55,324 bases of DNA from an uncultured Alistipes sp. (GTDB taxonomy: Bacteria > Bacteroidota > Bacteroidia > Bacteroidales > UBA932): positions 1 through 55,324 of the forward strand of contig URSC01000016.1 of assembly GCA_900550465.1 (NCBI GenBank), read 5' to 3'. The position numbers and the translations under genes are program-made. How positions within the stretch are numbered: the first letter of the stretch is position 1; each line of letters starts with the position of its first letter. The notes under the pieces were generated by a model. It was not told where the DNA came from. It saw only the letters and a program-made list of their open reading frames with translations, and did no database searches. Below are positions 9,515 to 19,800 of this stretch, one piece after another.

Positions 9515-10507
9515 ATGGATATCGATTTTGTAATCACGTGGGTGGACATGGACGACCCGGTGTGGCAGGCTGATTTCAAGAAGTACTCAGGCAATCCGGG
9601 AAATACGGAAAACGGAGTGTCCGAGGCCCGTTTCCGCGATTACGGTTTCCTGAAATACTGGTTCCGCGGAGTGGAGAAGTTCGCTCCCTGGGTGCGCAGG
9701 ATACATTTCGTAACCTGTGGACAGAAACCCGCATGGCTCAATACCGACAATCCCAAAATACATCTGGTAAGCCACAAGGACTACATCCCCGGACAGTTCC
9801 TGCCTACATTCAACTCGGTGGTAATCGAATATTACCTGCACAGGATACCGGGCCTGGCCGAGCACTTCGTCTACTTCAACGACGACGTCCATATCATAGA
9901 CACGGTAGGGACAGAACGGTTCTTCAAGAACGGCCTTCCCCGCGACATAGCCGCCTTCATCTGGAACCCGTCCTGGTCTCAGTGGTACAAAACCCTCCAG
10001 AACAGCATCGATATCATCAACCGTCATTTCGACAAGAAAGAGGTGATGGCCCGCGACCACGACAAATGGTTCGACAGAAGCTACGGCTCCAAAGCCAGGT
10101 GGAACTATCTGCTCAGACCTTACGGCAAATTTGTCACCCTGCGCACTCCGCACAACGCACAGCCATACCTGAAAAGTACGTTTGAGGAAGTCTGGGCCGC
10201 AGCAGGCAAGGAACTGACCGACGCTTCAGTCAACAGATTCAGGTCTCCCGGCGACTATACACCTGAGCTTTTCCGTACATGGCAGATATGCAGCGGCAAC
10301 TTCGAGCCGTACAATACTTATACCGACACAAAGATGTTCCCGCTGCTCCTCAGGGCAAAACAGGCCGTGAAAGCCATTTCCGGACAGTCCTACTCCCTTG
10401 TCTGCCTCAACGACAACGCACATATCCGGAATTATGATCAGGTGATGGACAGCATACGGGAAGCCTTCGAACGCATCCTGCCGGAAAAATCCGGATTCGA
10501 GCTCTGA
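9515..10507 (+). CDS. Stealth family sugar-phosphate transferase (first of two)
   Basis: This 330-residue protein has the conserved regions of the Stealth family, which transfers hexose- or amino-sugar-1-phosphate to build phosphodiester-linked surface glycans. CR1 is at the N-terminus (DIDFVITWVDMDDPVW), CR2 holds the acidic motif HFVYFNDDVHIID near residues 124-136, and CR3/CR4-like parts are in HNAQPYLKSTFEEVW. It has no signal peptide or membrane span, so it is cytoplasmic. It faces a second Stealth gene tail to tail with only six bases between the stops. The sugar cannot be predicted. Confidence 0.88.
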   Translation: MDIDFVITWVDMDDPVWQADFKKYSGNPGNTENGVSEARFRDYGFLKYWFRGVEKFAPWVRRIHFVTCGQKPAWLNTDNPKIHLVSHKDYIPGQFLPTFNSVVIEYYLHRIPGLAEHFVYFNDDVHIIDTVGTERFFKNGLPRDIAAFIWNPSWSQWYKTLQNSIDIINRHFDKKEVMARDHDKWFDRSYGSKARWNYLLRPYGKFVTLRTPHNAQPYLKSTFEEVWAAAGKELTDASVNRFRSPGDYTPELFRTWQICSGNFEPYNTYTDTKMFPLLLRAKQAVKAISGQSYSLVCLNDNAHIRNYDQVMDSIREAFERILPEKSGFEL

Positions 10508-10513
10508 CGGAGG

Positions 10514-11443
10514 CTATTTCTCGAACCGGGATTTCTCCGGGAAGCGCTCAGCCAGGAACTCCGTCACTCTCTGCCTGTCGGCATCCGTGGCATATTCCGA
10601 ATCATTCATGCAAAAGAAAAGAGGGTCATACCGTCTGAGCTTTCCATAATGGTTCCTGTAAATCAAGAACCTGAAGGAAGTCCGCTGGGTCACGTACTCC
10701 AGATGTCCGCGCTTTTCCGCCAGAGGCGCATAGGAATATATCACCCGCTGGATATCATTTTCCTTACGCACATGATTGGTCAGGACTTCCGATATCTCCC
10801 GTTCAAACACTTCCCCCGTATGCCGGCAGCTGCTCTTAAGGTAGGCATCAATATTGTGATGCGGCTTCCCGCTGTAATAGACACCATACCTGTCCTTCAC
10901 CAATTCCGCTGCATTTCTCAGAGTCCGGATATAATATTTATAGGGCACCCCCAGGACATTTTTCCTGAAAGCCAGATACATATCCCTCATGCGGGTATGA
11001 ATCAGGCGGATAATAGGCAGTCCTTCAGGTGTAAAAAACATATCCGGAGTCACCGGCTTGTTTATAAACGTATCGTCATTGGCATAGAGAAAATGCTCCG
11101 AAAGTCCCGGTATCCTGTAGAGAAAATGCTCAATAAGCGATGAGTTGAAACATGGCCTGCTGATTTCGGGTATAATATCCTTCTGACTGATCATTACAAC
11201 CTTAGGATTGGAGGTATCCAGCCAAGACGGAGTCTGGTCATCCGTTACTATGAAGATTCTGCGTATCCACGGCGCATACTTCTCCACCGCACGGAGGTTG
11301 TACTTAAGTTCACCGTTATCCGTGTAACGCCCTTTGCAGTTTGCTTCCGTACTGTCCAGTCCCTTTCCAGTAAAAGCCCTGCGCCGTGCCTGCCAGACAG
11401 GGTCACTGCCGTCTACCCATAGATATACCAAGTCAATATCCAT
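10514..11443 (-). CDS. Stealth family sugar-phosphate transferase (second of two)
   Basis: This 309-residue paralogue of the neighbour has CR1 IDLVYLWVDGSDPVW, CR2 HFLYANDDTFINK and the CR3-type HHNIDAYLKSSC. It differs widely outside these motifs, so the two are not a recent duplication. It follows copA on the same strand by about 25 bases and could be read from it, though the two functions are unrelated. Known Stealth proteins make capsule or cell-wall phosphoglycans; the product here is unknown. Confidence 0.88.
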   Translation of the reverse strand: MDIDLVYLWVDGSDPVWQARRRAFTGKGLDSTEANCKGRYTDNGELKYNLRAVEKYAPWIRRIFIVTDDQTPSWLDTSNPKVVMISQKDIIPEISRPCFNSSLIEHFLYRIPGLSEHFLYANDDTFINKPVTPDMFFTPEGLPIIRLIHTRMRDMYLAFRKNVLGVPYKYYIRTLRNAAELVKDRYGVYYSGKPHHNIDAYLKSSCRHTGEVFEREISEVLTNHVRKENDIQRVIYSYAPLAEKRGHLEYVTQRTSFRFLIYRNHYGKLRRYDPLFFCMNDSEYATDADRQRVTEFLAERFPEKSRFEK

Positions 11444-11468
11444 TTCCTATAATTTTGATTATTGTTGC

Positions 11469-13682
11469 TTAATTCAATTTCTTACCCCTGAGTCGCAGGC
11501 TGTTGGTCACCACGCTCACGCTGCTCAGGGCCATGGCGGCTCCTCCTATCATGGGATTGAGGAGGAACCCGTTTATCGGATACAGCACTCCGGCTGCCAC
11601 AGGAACCGCTATGATATTGTAGATAAATGCCCAGAAAAGGTTCTCGCGGATGGTGCGGATGGTCAGCTGCGAGAGACGGACGGCCTCGGGGATGCGGAGC
11701 AGGTCTGAGGAGAGGATGGTCACCATCGCAGTATCCATCGCGATGTCGCTGCCGCGGCCCATCGCTATACTCAGGTCGGCCTGAGCCAGGGCCGCGCTGT
11801 CGTTGATGCCGTCCCCGACCATTGCCACCTTGTGCCCCTCTGCCTGCAGCTGCTTGATATAACCGGCCTTGTCCTGAGGCAGGACCCCGGCGCGGAAGTC
11901 GTCGATGCCGGCCTCGCGGGCCAGAGCCGACGCCGACGCCTCATTGTCCCCGGTCAGCATGACGGTGCGGATGCCCATCCGGCGCAGACGGGCCACGGCC
12001 TCCGCGGAAGTCGGCTTGATACGGTCAGCCAGGGCCAGCACGGCCAGCACCCCGTCAGGACCTGCGAACCAGATCACCGTGCGGGCCTCCCGGAGCCACT
12101 CCCCGGAGAGGGACAGCATCCGTTCGGAAGGTTCTATTCCATTGTTCCTGAGCAATTCCAGATTTCCGGCCATATAGACTGCGCCGTCATATTCTCCGCG
12201 GACTCCGCTGCCGGGGACATTCTCGAAGGAGGATATCTCAAGCGGAGCGGTACCGTCCCCTGATTTTAAAGCCTCTACCACCGCCCCTGCCAGAGGATGC
12301 TCAGAGAGGGACTCAAGGGCGGAAAGAACCGGGCGCATGGTCTCAGCCCCTGGAGCCCAGAACTGGTCCACCACCTCCGGACGGCCTTCGGTGAGGGTAC
12401 CGGTCTTGTCCAGCACCACTGTATCCACCTTGCGGGCCACTTCGAGACTGGCGGCGTCCTTGATCAGGATACCGTTCCTCGCCCCCTTGCCGATACCGAC
12501 GATAATCGCAGTCGGAGTAGCCAGACCGAGGGCGCATGGGCAGGCGATGATAAGCACGGTAATCATGCAGAGAAGACCGTGAATAAAGCCGTCCTGAGGA
12601 GCGAATATCCACCAGGCGGCGAAGACGAGTACGGCGATGCATATTATTATAGGTACGAAGACAGCGGCCACCCGGTCCACCAGATTCTGCACCGGCGCCT
12701 TGCTGCCCTGGGCGTCCTGGACCATACGGATAATCTGCGAGAGCATGGTGTCACCCCCTGTTCTGTCAGCCCTGAAACGGAATGAGCCTTTCTGGTTGAT
12801 GGTACCGGCGAAGACCTTGGAATCCGGCTGCTTGAAGACAGGTACGGGCTCGCCGCTGAGCATGCTCTCGTCCACGTAAGACTCACCGCTGAGCACCGTC
12901 CCGTCTACCGCCACCCGCTCTCCGGGCCTGACTATGATGATATCACCGGGGCGGGCCCATTGTATCGGCACCTCCTTCCCGCTGCCGTCCTCCGCAAGCA
13001 CGGTGACCGTCTTGGGCTGGAGTCCCATGAGACCGCGGATAGCTCCGGTGGTCTTCTGCTTGGCGCGGGCCTCGAGCAGGCGCCCGATAAGGATAAATGC
13101 GACGATCACACTGGCCGCCTCGAAATACAGATGCGGCTCTATGCCGCGGGAGAGCCAGAAATCGGGGAAAAAGAGATTGAACACGCTGAAAAGCCATGCG
13201 ACTCCCGTGCTGCTGGCCACGAGGGTATCCATATTGACCGCCCCATGCCGCAGCTGACGGAATGTGTTGATAAAGAAACGCCGGCCGAAGACGAAAACCG
13301 TGACTGTGGCCAGCACGAAAGTCACCCACTGCCCCCAGCGCAGGTCCATGAAAAACATACTCAGCACAAATACGGGCAGGGCCCCCGCGACCGCACCTAT
13401 GGTCTGCCTTCTGAGAGCCCTGTACTGCTTCAGGCGCTCCGCCTCCGCAGCCTCCTCCTCATTGGCCACATCCGTAATAAGGCCGTAACCGGCCTCCTCC
13501 ACCGCCTTCCTCAGAGCCTCAGGCGAGCATTTGCAGTCATCGTAGCTCACTAAGGCAGTGGCCGAGGCATAGTTCACATTGGCCTCCTCCACCCCCTCGC
13601 AGGAGTTCAGGACCTTGTTTACTCTGGCCGCGCATGCCGCACAGCCCAGGCCCGTAACCGGAAATATTTCTTTTTTCTGCAT
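11469..13682 (-). CDS. copA: copper-translocating P1B-type ATPase
   Basis: A 737-residue heavy-metal pump. An N-terminal HMA domain has GLGCAACAAR (C14, C17), and the transmembrane metal site is CPC at 381-383. The actuator motif is LSGEP (about 275-279), the phosphorylated aspartate is D425 in DKTGTLT, the histidine-proline motif is SEHPL, and the hinge is GDGIND. The C-terminal YN and MxxSSVxxNSLR motifs point to Cu(I) and not Zn/Cd. I start at the MQKKEIF ATG; the upstream reading frame runs back through a tRNA gene. A tRNA terminator lies only 12 bases before this start, so how the gene is transcribed is unclear. Confidence 0.95.
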   Translation of the reverse strand: MQKKEIFPVTGLGCAACAARVNKVLNSCEGVEEANVNYASATALVSYDDCKCSPEALRKAVEEAGYGLITDVANEEEAAEAERLKQYRALRRQTIGAVAGALPVFVLSMFFMDLRWGQWVTFVLATVTVFVFGRRFFINTFRQLRHGAVNMDTLVASSTGVAWLFSVFNLFFPDFWLSRGIEPHLYFEAASVIVAFILIGRLLEARAKQKTTGAIRGLMGLQPKTVTVLAEDGSGKEVPIQWARPGDIIIVRPGERVAVDGTVLSGESYVDESMLSGEPVPVFKQPDSKVFAGTINQKGSFRFRADRTGGDTMLSQIIRMVQDAQGSKAPVQNLVDRVAAVFVPIIICIAVLVFAAWWIFAPQDGFIHGLLCMITVLIIACPCALGLATPTAIIVGIGKGARNGILIKDAASLEVARKVDTVVLDKTGTLTEGRPEVVDQFWAPGAETMRPVLSALESLSEHPLAGAVVEALKSGDGTAPLEISSFENVPGSGVRGEYDGAVYMAGNLELLRNNGIEPSERMLSLSGEWLREARTVIWFAGPDGVLAVLALADRIKPTSAEAVARLRRMGIRTVMLTGDNEASASALAREAGIDDFRAGVLPQDKAGYIKQLQAEGHKVAMVGDGINDSAALAQADLSIAMGRGSDIAMDTAMVTILSSDLLRIPEAVRLSQLTIRTIRENLFWAFIYNIIAVPVAAGVLYPINGFLLNPMIGGAAMALSSVSVVTNSLRLRGKKLN

Positions 13683-13694
13683 ATACCTAAATAT

Positions 13695-13722
13695 AAAAAA
13701 ACCGTCCCAACAACTGAGACGG
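13695..13722 (-). terminator. terminator after tRNA-His
   Basis: The minus strand forms CCGTCTCA / TGGGACGG (8 bp, one G-T) with loop GTTGT, followed by seven T. This is a textbook intrinsic terminator. It ends about 12 bases before the copA start codon. Confidence 0.85.
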
Positions 13723-13732
13723 CCTGCTTTCG

Positions 13733-13807
13733 GGTGGAAGATGGGACTCGAACCCACGACCCTTGGTGCCACAAACCAATGCTCTAACCAACTGAGCTAC
13801 ATCCACC
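13733..13807 (-). tRNA. tRNA-His (anticodon GTG)
   Basis: The minus strand folds as a standard cloverleaf: acceptor GTGGATG with CTTCCAC (one T-T mismatch), D arm GCTCAGTTGGTTAGAGC, anticodon loop TTGTGGC (GTG), and T arm GTGGG-TTCGAGT-CCCAT. The extra 5' G (-1) facing C73, which is diagnostic for tRNA-His, is encoded at 13807. The 3' CCA is not encoded. Confidence 0.97.
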
Positions 13808-13836
13808 ATTTAAAAATTATCCCCTAAAAGGGAGTG

Positions 13837-13869
13837 CAAATATAAGAATACTTTTCTTATTCACGCAAA
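13837..13869 (-). promoter_or_regulatory. promoter of tRNA-His
   Basis: The minus strand reads TTTG (13869-13866), 21 bases, then TATATTTG (13844-13837), about 30 bases before the tRNA. The -7 match is perfect and the spacing slightly long. Confidence 0.65.
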
Positions 13870-13874
13870 TTTTC

Positions 13875-13882
13875 TATATTTG
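13875..13882 (+). promoter_or_regulatory. -7 element before the carboxyltransferase gene
   Basis: TATATTTG matches the -7 consensus and lies 32 bases before the ATG at 13915. No -33 TTTG is at the expected distance. It is divergent from the tRNA-His promoter. Confidence 0.5.
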
Positions 13883-13914
13883 GAAGAAAATTTTTAACAA
13901 AACACTATTACCAT

Positions 13915-15696
13915 ATGGCACGTGAAATCAAATTTTCCCTGGTTTACAGGGATATGTGGCAGTCTTCAGGAAAATATGTTCCGAGGGTTGACCAGCTTGT
14001 CCAGATCGCCCCTGTCATCATCGATATGGGATGCTTCGACAGAGTAGAGACCAACGGAGGAGCTTTCGAGCAGGTAAACCTCCTCTTCGGTGAGAACCCC
14101 AACAAAGCCGTAAGAGCATGGACCGCCCCGTTCAACAAAGTCGGTATTCAGACACACATGCTTGAGAGAGGCCTCAACGCCCTCCGTATGAATCCCGTAC
14201 CCAGGGATGTGAGGGGTCTCATGTATAAAGTGAAGGCCAAGCAGGGAACCAACATCTCCCGCTCTTTCTGCGGCCTCAACGACCACCGCAACCTCAAGGA
14301 CTCCGTCATCCTCGCCAAAGAGGGCGGCATGATCTCCCAGGTAGCCCTCAGCATCACTTACTCCCCCATCCATACCGTCGAGTACTATATGGATATAGTG
14401 GACAAGGTAGTGGAATACGGCTGCGACGAGATCTGCCTCAAGGATATGGCCGGCATCGGCCGTCCTGCCTTCCTGGGCCGCCTGACCAAAAGCATCAAGG
14501 ACAAATACCCCAACATCATCGTACAGTATCACGGCCATTCCGGTCCCGGTTTCTCGGTAGCCTCCATGCTGGAGGTAGCCCGTGCAGGCGCAGACTACCT
14601 CGATGTGGCCATGGAGCCTCTGTCATGGGGCAAGATCCATCCTGACGTCATCACCATACAGGCCATGCTCAAGGACGCCGGTTTCCTCGTAAAGGACATC
14701 AACATGGATGCCTATATGGAGGCCCGCCGCCTGACCCAGACATTTATCGATGATTTCCTGGGCATGTTCATAGAGCCCAACAACTACATCAGCTCCTCGC
14801 TGCTGGTAGGCTGCGGCCTGCCCGGCGGCATGATGGGCTCGATGATGGCCGACCTCAAGGGCTTCCAGGGTGCAATCAACATGTCCCTGCGCAACCAGGG
14901 CAAGAAGGAAGTCTCCCTCAACGAACTGATGGTCATGCTCTTCCAGGAGGTCGAGTACGTATGGCCCAAGCTCGGCTATCCCCCTCTCGTAACTCCTTTC
15001 AGCCAGTACGTGAAGAACACCGCACTGATGAACCTCATGCACACCCTCAAGGGCGAGCCCAGGTGGAAGACCATCGACAAGGACACCATGAACATGATCC
15101 TCGGCAAGACCGGCACACTGCCCGGCCCTCTGGCCCCCGAGATTCTGGACATCGTCAAGGAGAAAGGGCTGGAGTTCTACACCGGCAATCCTCAGGACGC
15201 ATTCCCCGACGAGCTGCCCCACTTCATCGAGGAGATGAAGAAGGAAGGCTGGGACCGCGGCCAGGACGACGAGGAACTCTTCGAGTTCGCAATGCACGAG
15301 CGCCAGTACCGCGACTATAAGAGCGGAGTGGCCAAGGACCGCTTCAACAAGGAGCTGGAGGCTGCCCGCGAGAAGGCCGGAGCCCCGAAGATCGTCACCC
15401 GCAAGGTGGTCGAAGTACCCGCATTCGACGTGGAGAAGGTCATGGCGGAGCATCCCAAAGCTATGCCCGTTCAGGCCGTTGCCAAGGGCAAGCTCATCTG
15501 GAGGTACAATGTCTCGGATGACAGCACAGCCCCCGCCATCGGCACCAAGTTCGAGGAGCTGACCCCGATCTGCTACATCCAGACCTACTACGGAGTGGAG
15601 CCTGTCTACGCACCCATCACCGGCAAGCTCATCCAGGTAGAGGTTAGGCACAACGAGAACGTGGAGATCAACCAGGTACTGGCATTCCTGGAATAA
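13915..15696 (+). CDS. pyruvate/oxaloacetate carboxyltransferase subunit (PycB/OadA type) lacking a canonical biotinyl lysine
   Basis: This 593-residue protein has the carboxyltransferase TIM barrel with metal ligands D13 (YRDMWQSS) and H206/H208 (YHGHSGPG) and the carbamylated lysine K176 (CLKDMAG). A conserved PYC/OADA domain follows, with YPPLVTPFSQYVKN. The C-terminal about 80 residues look like a biotinyl domain, but where EAMKM is expected the sequence reads YIQTYYGVEPVYAP, so Y559 takes the place of the lysine. It therefore probably works with a separate biotin carrier protein, acting as pyruvate carboxylase, oxaloacetate decarboxylase or transcarboxylase. Which of these cannot be told here. 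Its stop overlaps the next gene by one base. Confidence 0.85.
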   Translation: MAREIKFSLVYRDMWQSSGKYVPRVDQLVQIAPVIIDMGCFDRVETNGGAFEQVNLLFGENPNKAVRAWTAPFNKVGIQTHMLERGLNALRMNPVPRDVRGLMYKVKAKQGTNISRSFCGLNDHRNLKDSVILAKEGGMISQVALSITYSPIHTVEYYMDIVDKVVEYGCDEICLKDMAGIGRPAFLGRLTKSIKDKYPNIIVQYHGHSGPGFSVASMLEVARAGADYLDVAMEPLSWGKIHPDVITIQAMLKDAGFLVKDINMDAYMEARRLTQTFIDDFLGMFIEPNNYISSSLLVGCGLPGGMMGSMMADLKGFQGAINMSLRNQGKKEVSLNELMVMLFQEVEYVWPKLGYPPLVTPFSQYVKNTALMNLMHTLKGEPRWKTIDKDTMNMILGKTGTLPGPLAPEILDIVKEKGLEFYTGNPQDAFPDELPHFIEEMKKEGWDRGQDDEELFEFAMHERQYRDYKSGVAKDRFNKELEAAREKAGAPKIVTRKVVEVPAFDVEKVMAEHPKAMPVQAVAKGKLIWRYNVSDDSTAPAIGTKFEELTPICYIQTYYGVEPVYAPITGKLIQVEVRHNENVEINQVLAFLE

Positions 15697-16760
15697 TGAG
15701 AGTATTCTTCACCATTAAGGGCATTAACAAACAGGGAGGCACCGAAAGGATGACCTCCCTGATTGCCAATGCCCTGTACGAAAAGGGGCACGAGGTCCAC
15801 ATAGCCAGTTTCATCGGAGGAGGCAGCAGGCCGTTCTTCCATATAGACAGCGGCATACCCATCCACTACCTGACCGGTGCAAAAGACAGTTTCTTTCTCT
15901 GGCGGGACAGACTCCGCATCATCAGACTCAGAAGACTGTACCGCGAATACCGTCCCGACGTCATCATAGCTGTCGATGCCGGCAGGTCAAGAATCTACGC
16001 ACCGGCAGCAAAAGGCTTCAGGACCATCACCTGGGAGCATTTCAACATCTACTACAGCAAGAACCCCAGGACCAGACGCAGCAGGCGGCTGGCCGCACGG
16101 TACTCTGACTGCATAGTCACTCTGACTCAAAGAGATGCCGAGGGATATCTTCACAAACTGAAGGCCAGGAAAGTCGTATGTATTCCCAACCCCATCACCA
16201 TAGACTGCTCCGAGCCCTCGCCCATGACGGACAGGACAGTACTGTCCATGGGAAGGATCGTTCCACAGAAAGGACAGGATCTGCTGGTGCGGGCATGGCA
16301 GAGGATCGCAGACAAGGCTGAAGGATGGAAACTGCGGATAGTCGGAGACGGGCCTCTCCTGGCTGAGGTGAAGGAATACGTAGAACAAAACGGAATGTCC
16401 GGCAGTGTAGAATTTCTTCCTACCACCAAGGACGTGCAGGCCATGTACCGGCAGGCCTCCATATACGTCATGTCCTCCCGCTTCGAGGGGCTGCCACTTG
16501 TGCTCATCGAGGCCCAGTCCATGGGTCTGCCCATAGTCAGCTTCGACTGTCTGACCGGACCGGCAGAGATAGTGGATAACGGGCGCAACGGTATTCTGGT
16601 TCCTCCATTGGATGTGGACGCCCTCGCGGAGGCTCTGCTCTCCCTCATGCACGACGACAGACGGAGAAAGGAATTCTCGGACAATGCCCTTGCGGCGGCA
16701 TCCCGGTTCGACCGCGGGAAGATAGTGGAACGGTGGGAGGAACTGCTGAGGGAAATCTGA
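15696..16760 (+). CDS. GT4-type glycosyltransferase
   Basis: A 354-residue GT-B fold enzyme. The N-terminal Rossmann half has GINKQGGTERMTSLIANAL, and the C-terminal nucleotide-sugar half has SMGRIVPQKGQDLL and the FEGLPLVLIEAQSMGLPIV signature, in which the E-x7-E pattern binds the donor. It is probably cytoplasmic and involved in surface polysaccharide or lipid glycosylation; donor and acceptor are unknown. It starts within the TAATG overlap of the carboxyltransferase stop, so the two are coupled despite unrelated roles, and ends before a strong bidirectional hairpin. Confidence 0.88.
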   Translation: MRVFFTIKGINKQGGTERMTSLIANALYEKGHEVHIASFIGGGSRPFFHIDSGIPIHYLTGAKDSFFLWRDRLRIIRLRRLYREYRPDVIIAVDAGRSRIYAPAAKGFRTITWEHFNIYYSKNPRTRRSRRLAARYSDCIVTLTQRDAEGYLHKLKARKVVCIPNPITIDCSEPSPMTDRTVLSMGRIVPQKGQDLLVRAWQRIADKAEGWKLRIVGDGPLLAEVKEYVEQNGMSGSVEFLPTTKDVQAMYRQASIYVMSSRFEGLPLVLIEAQSMGLPIVSFDCLTGPAEIVDNGRNGILVPPLDVDALAEALLSLMHDDRRRKEFSDNALAAASRFDRGKIVERWEELLREI

Positions 16761-16782
16761 CAATACGCCGCACCCATTGAAA

Positions 16783-16814
16783 AACCCGGCCGCTGCTGAT
16801 GCAACGGCCGGGTT
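16783..16814. terminator. bidirectional terminator between the glycosyltransferase and nifJ
   Basis: Perfect 10-bp stem AACCCGGCCG / CGGCCGGGTT with a 12-base loop. The minus-strand side is followed by TTTTT, making it a good terminator for nifJ; the plus side has a weaker T run (CGCTTTAC). Confidence 0.85.
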
Positions 16815-16837
16815 CGCTTTACATTTACCGGAAGGGA

Positions 16838-19800
16838 TTACTCCTTGCCGGCCAGTCTCTTGTAGGACTCGTAGCGGATCTTGGCGAACTGCTCGGTCTT
16901 GTCGAAGAGTTCCTGAGCGATGTCGGGGAAGGTTTTCATCAGCGAGCTGTAGCGCACCTCACCCTTGATGAACTCCTGGAACTTGCTCCAGTCGGGCTCC
17001 TTGCTGTCGAGGCTGAAAGGATTCTTGCCCTCGTCGGTCAGAGCGGGGTTGAAGTGATACAGATGCCAGTAACCGCACTCGACGGCCAGTTTCTCCTCGT
17101 GCTGGCTCTTGCCCATGCCGTTGCGCAGACCATGGTTGATGCAGGGTGCGTAGGCGATGATCAGGGAAGGTCCGTTGTAGGCCTCGGCCTCCTTCAGCAC
17201 GTTGAAGTACTGAGCGGGGCTGGCTCCCATAGCCACCTGTGCCACATATACGTAACCGTAGCTCATGGCCATCATGCCGAGGTCTTTCTTGCGTACTCTC
17301 TTGCCGGAGGTTGCAAACTTGGCCACGGCACCTGCGGGGGTGGACTTGGACGACTGTCCGCCGGTGTTGGAGTACACCTCGGTGTCGAGGACGAGGACGT
17401 TGACATTCTCGCCGGAAGCCAGGACGTGGTCCAGTCCGCCGTATCCGATGTCGTATGCCCAGCCGTCACCGCCGAAGATCCACTGGCTGCGGGCAGGGAT
17501 ATAGTCCTTGTAATCCAGAAGCTGACGGCAGGCCTCGCAGTCGCTCTCCCCGAGCATCGGCACGAGCTTGTCGCAGATCCCGCGGGTAACGGCGGCGTTG
17601 CCTCTCTCGGCGAGCCACTGCTCGAAGAGGGCCTTGATCTCGGAAGAGCACTTCGGGCACTCGAGACCCTGCTTCATCAGGTTGGCTACTGTGTTGCGCA
17701 GACGCTCGGTACCGAGTCTCATACCGAGACCGAACTCGGCGTTGTCCTCGAACAGGGAGTTGTCCCATGCGGGTCCGCGGCCGTTGCGGTCGGTGCAGTA
17801 AGGAGACGAGGGGAAGGAGCCGCTGTAGATAGAAGAGCAGCCGGTAGCGTTGGCCACCATCATGTGGTCTCCGAAGAGCTGGGTGATGGTCTTGATGTAA
17901 GGTGTCTCACCGCAGCCGGCGCAGGCACCTGAGAACTCGAACAGAGGCTGTGAGAACTGGGAGTTCTTGAGGTTCTGAGTCTTGGGAGCGACGGTATCCT
18001 TGTAGCCCACGTTGGCATGCATGTAGTCAAATACAGGCTGCTGGTCCATCTGAGTAGCAAGGTGCTTCATCTCTAGAGCCTTCTCCTTGGCGGGACATAC
18101 GTCCACGCAGTTGCCGCAGCCGGTGCAGTCCATGGGAGATACCTGCATGGTGAAGCGGTATGCCTTGAATGCGGCGATACCCTGGGTGCTCTTGACTGCC
18201 TTGGGAGCCTTGGCCAGTTCCTCCTCAGTGGTGAGGAAAGGACGGATGGCTGCGTGAGGACAGACGTATGCGCACTGGTTGCACTGGATACATTTCTCAG
18301 GATTCCACTCGGGAACGCTGACTGCGATACCGCGCTTCTCGTAAGCGGCTGTACCGGCAGGGATGGTGCCGTCGGCATACTCACCGGTGAAGGCACTTAC
18401 AGGCACGTCATAGCCGTTCTGAGCGTTGACCACATCGGCCACGCTGCGTACCCACTCGGGAGCCAGACGGTCGAAGTTGGCGGGACGGAAGCGGGCTACG
18501 ATGCCGTTCCACTCTGCGGGAACTGTCAGTTCCTCGTACTCGGCTCCGCGGTCCACTGCTGCGTAGTTCATGCTGACCACCTTCTCTCCCTTCTTGCCGT
18601 AGCTCTTGTCGATGGCTTTCTTCATGAAGGCCACTGCCTGCTCGTAAGGGATGATGCCGGTAATCTTGAAGAACGCCGACTGGAGGATGGTGTTGGTACG
18701 GTTGCCCAGACCTATCTCCTCGGCTATCTTGGTGGCGTTGATGATATATACCTTCAGGTTCTTCTCGGCGATAACCTGCTTTACATGATCAGGGATTCTC
18801 TTGATGGTCTCCTCTACCGACCAGAGGCTGTTGAGGAGGAATGTACCGCCCCTCTTGATACCCTTGAGAACATCGTACTTGTTCAGGTATGAAGGCACGT
18901 GGCAGGCCACGAAGTCAGGGGTGGACACGAGATAGGGAGAAGTGATCGGACTGTCACCGAAACGCAGGTGCGAGCAGGTGTAACCGCCGGACTTCTTGGA
19001 GTCGTAGTCGAAATAACCCTGGCAGTACTTGGGAGTATGGTCACCGATAATCTTGATGGTGTTCTTGTTGGCGCCCACAGTACCGTCGGAACCGAGACCG
19101 TAGAACTTGCACTCGTATGTGCCCTTCTTGGCCAGGGAAATCTCCTCGCCTACAGGGAGGGACTTGAATGTCACGTCATCGGTGATACCGATGGTGAAAT
19201 CAGTCTTGGGCTGTTTCTGCTTGAGGTTCTTGTATACAGCGAAGATCTGGGCAGGGCTGGTATCCTTGGAGGACAGACCGTAACGGCCGCCGATGACATA
19301 GGGAGCGTCACCGCCCATCTCGGCCAGAGTGGACTTGATATCCAGATACAGGGGCTCGCCTACGCTTCCGGGCTCCTTGCAGCGGTCGAGAACGGCGATT
19401 CTCCTGACGCTCTTGGGCAGTACCCTGAAGAAATACTTGGCTGAGAAAGGTCTGTACAGACGGACTGTGATTACACCTACCTTCTCACCCTTGGCCATAA
19501 GGGCATCCACGACCTCGCGGATGGTCTCGCACACCGAGCCCATGGCGATGATAATATCCTTGGCATCGGGATCTCCATAGTAGTCGAAAGGAAGGTAATG
19601 ACGTCCGGTCAGCTCGCCTATCTCACCCATATAACGGGCTACGATATCAGGAACGGCGCTGTAGTAGGTGTTGCAGGCCTCGCGTGCCTGGAAGTACACG
19701 TCGGGGTTCTGGGCCGTACCGCGGGTAACAGGCTTGTTGGGATTGAGAGCCTTCTTGCGGAAAGCCGCCAGGGACTTCTCACTGATCATACCCTTGAGGG

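Noticed and set aside
13683..13772. N-terminal extension of the copper ATPase
   Set aside because: It would run back through the tRNA-His gene and its terminator; the HMA domain starts properly at 13682.
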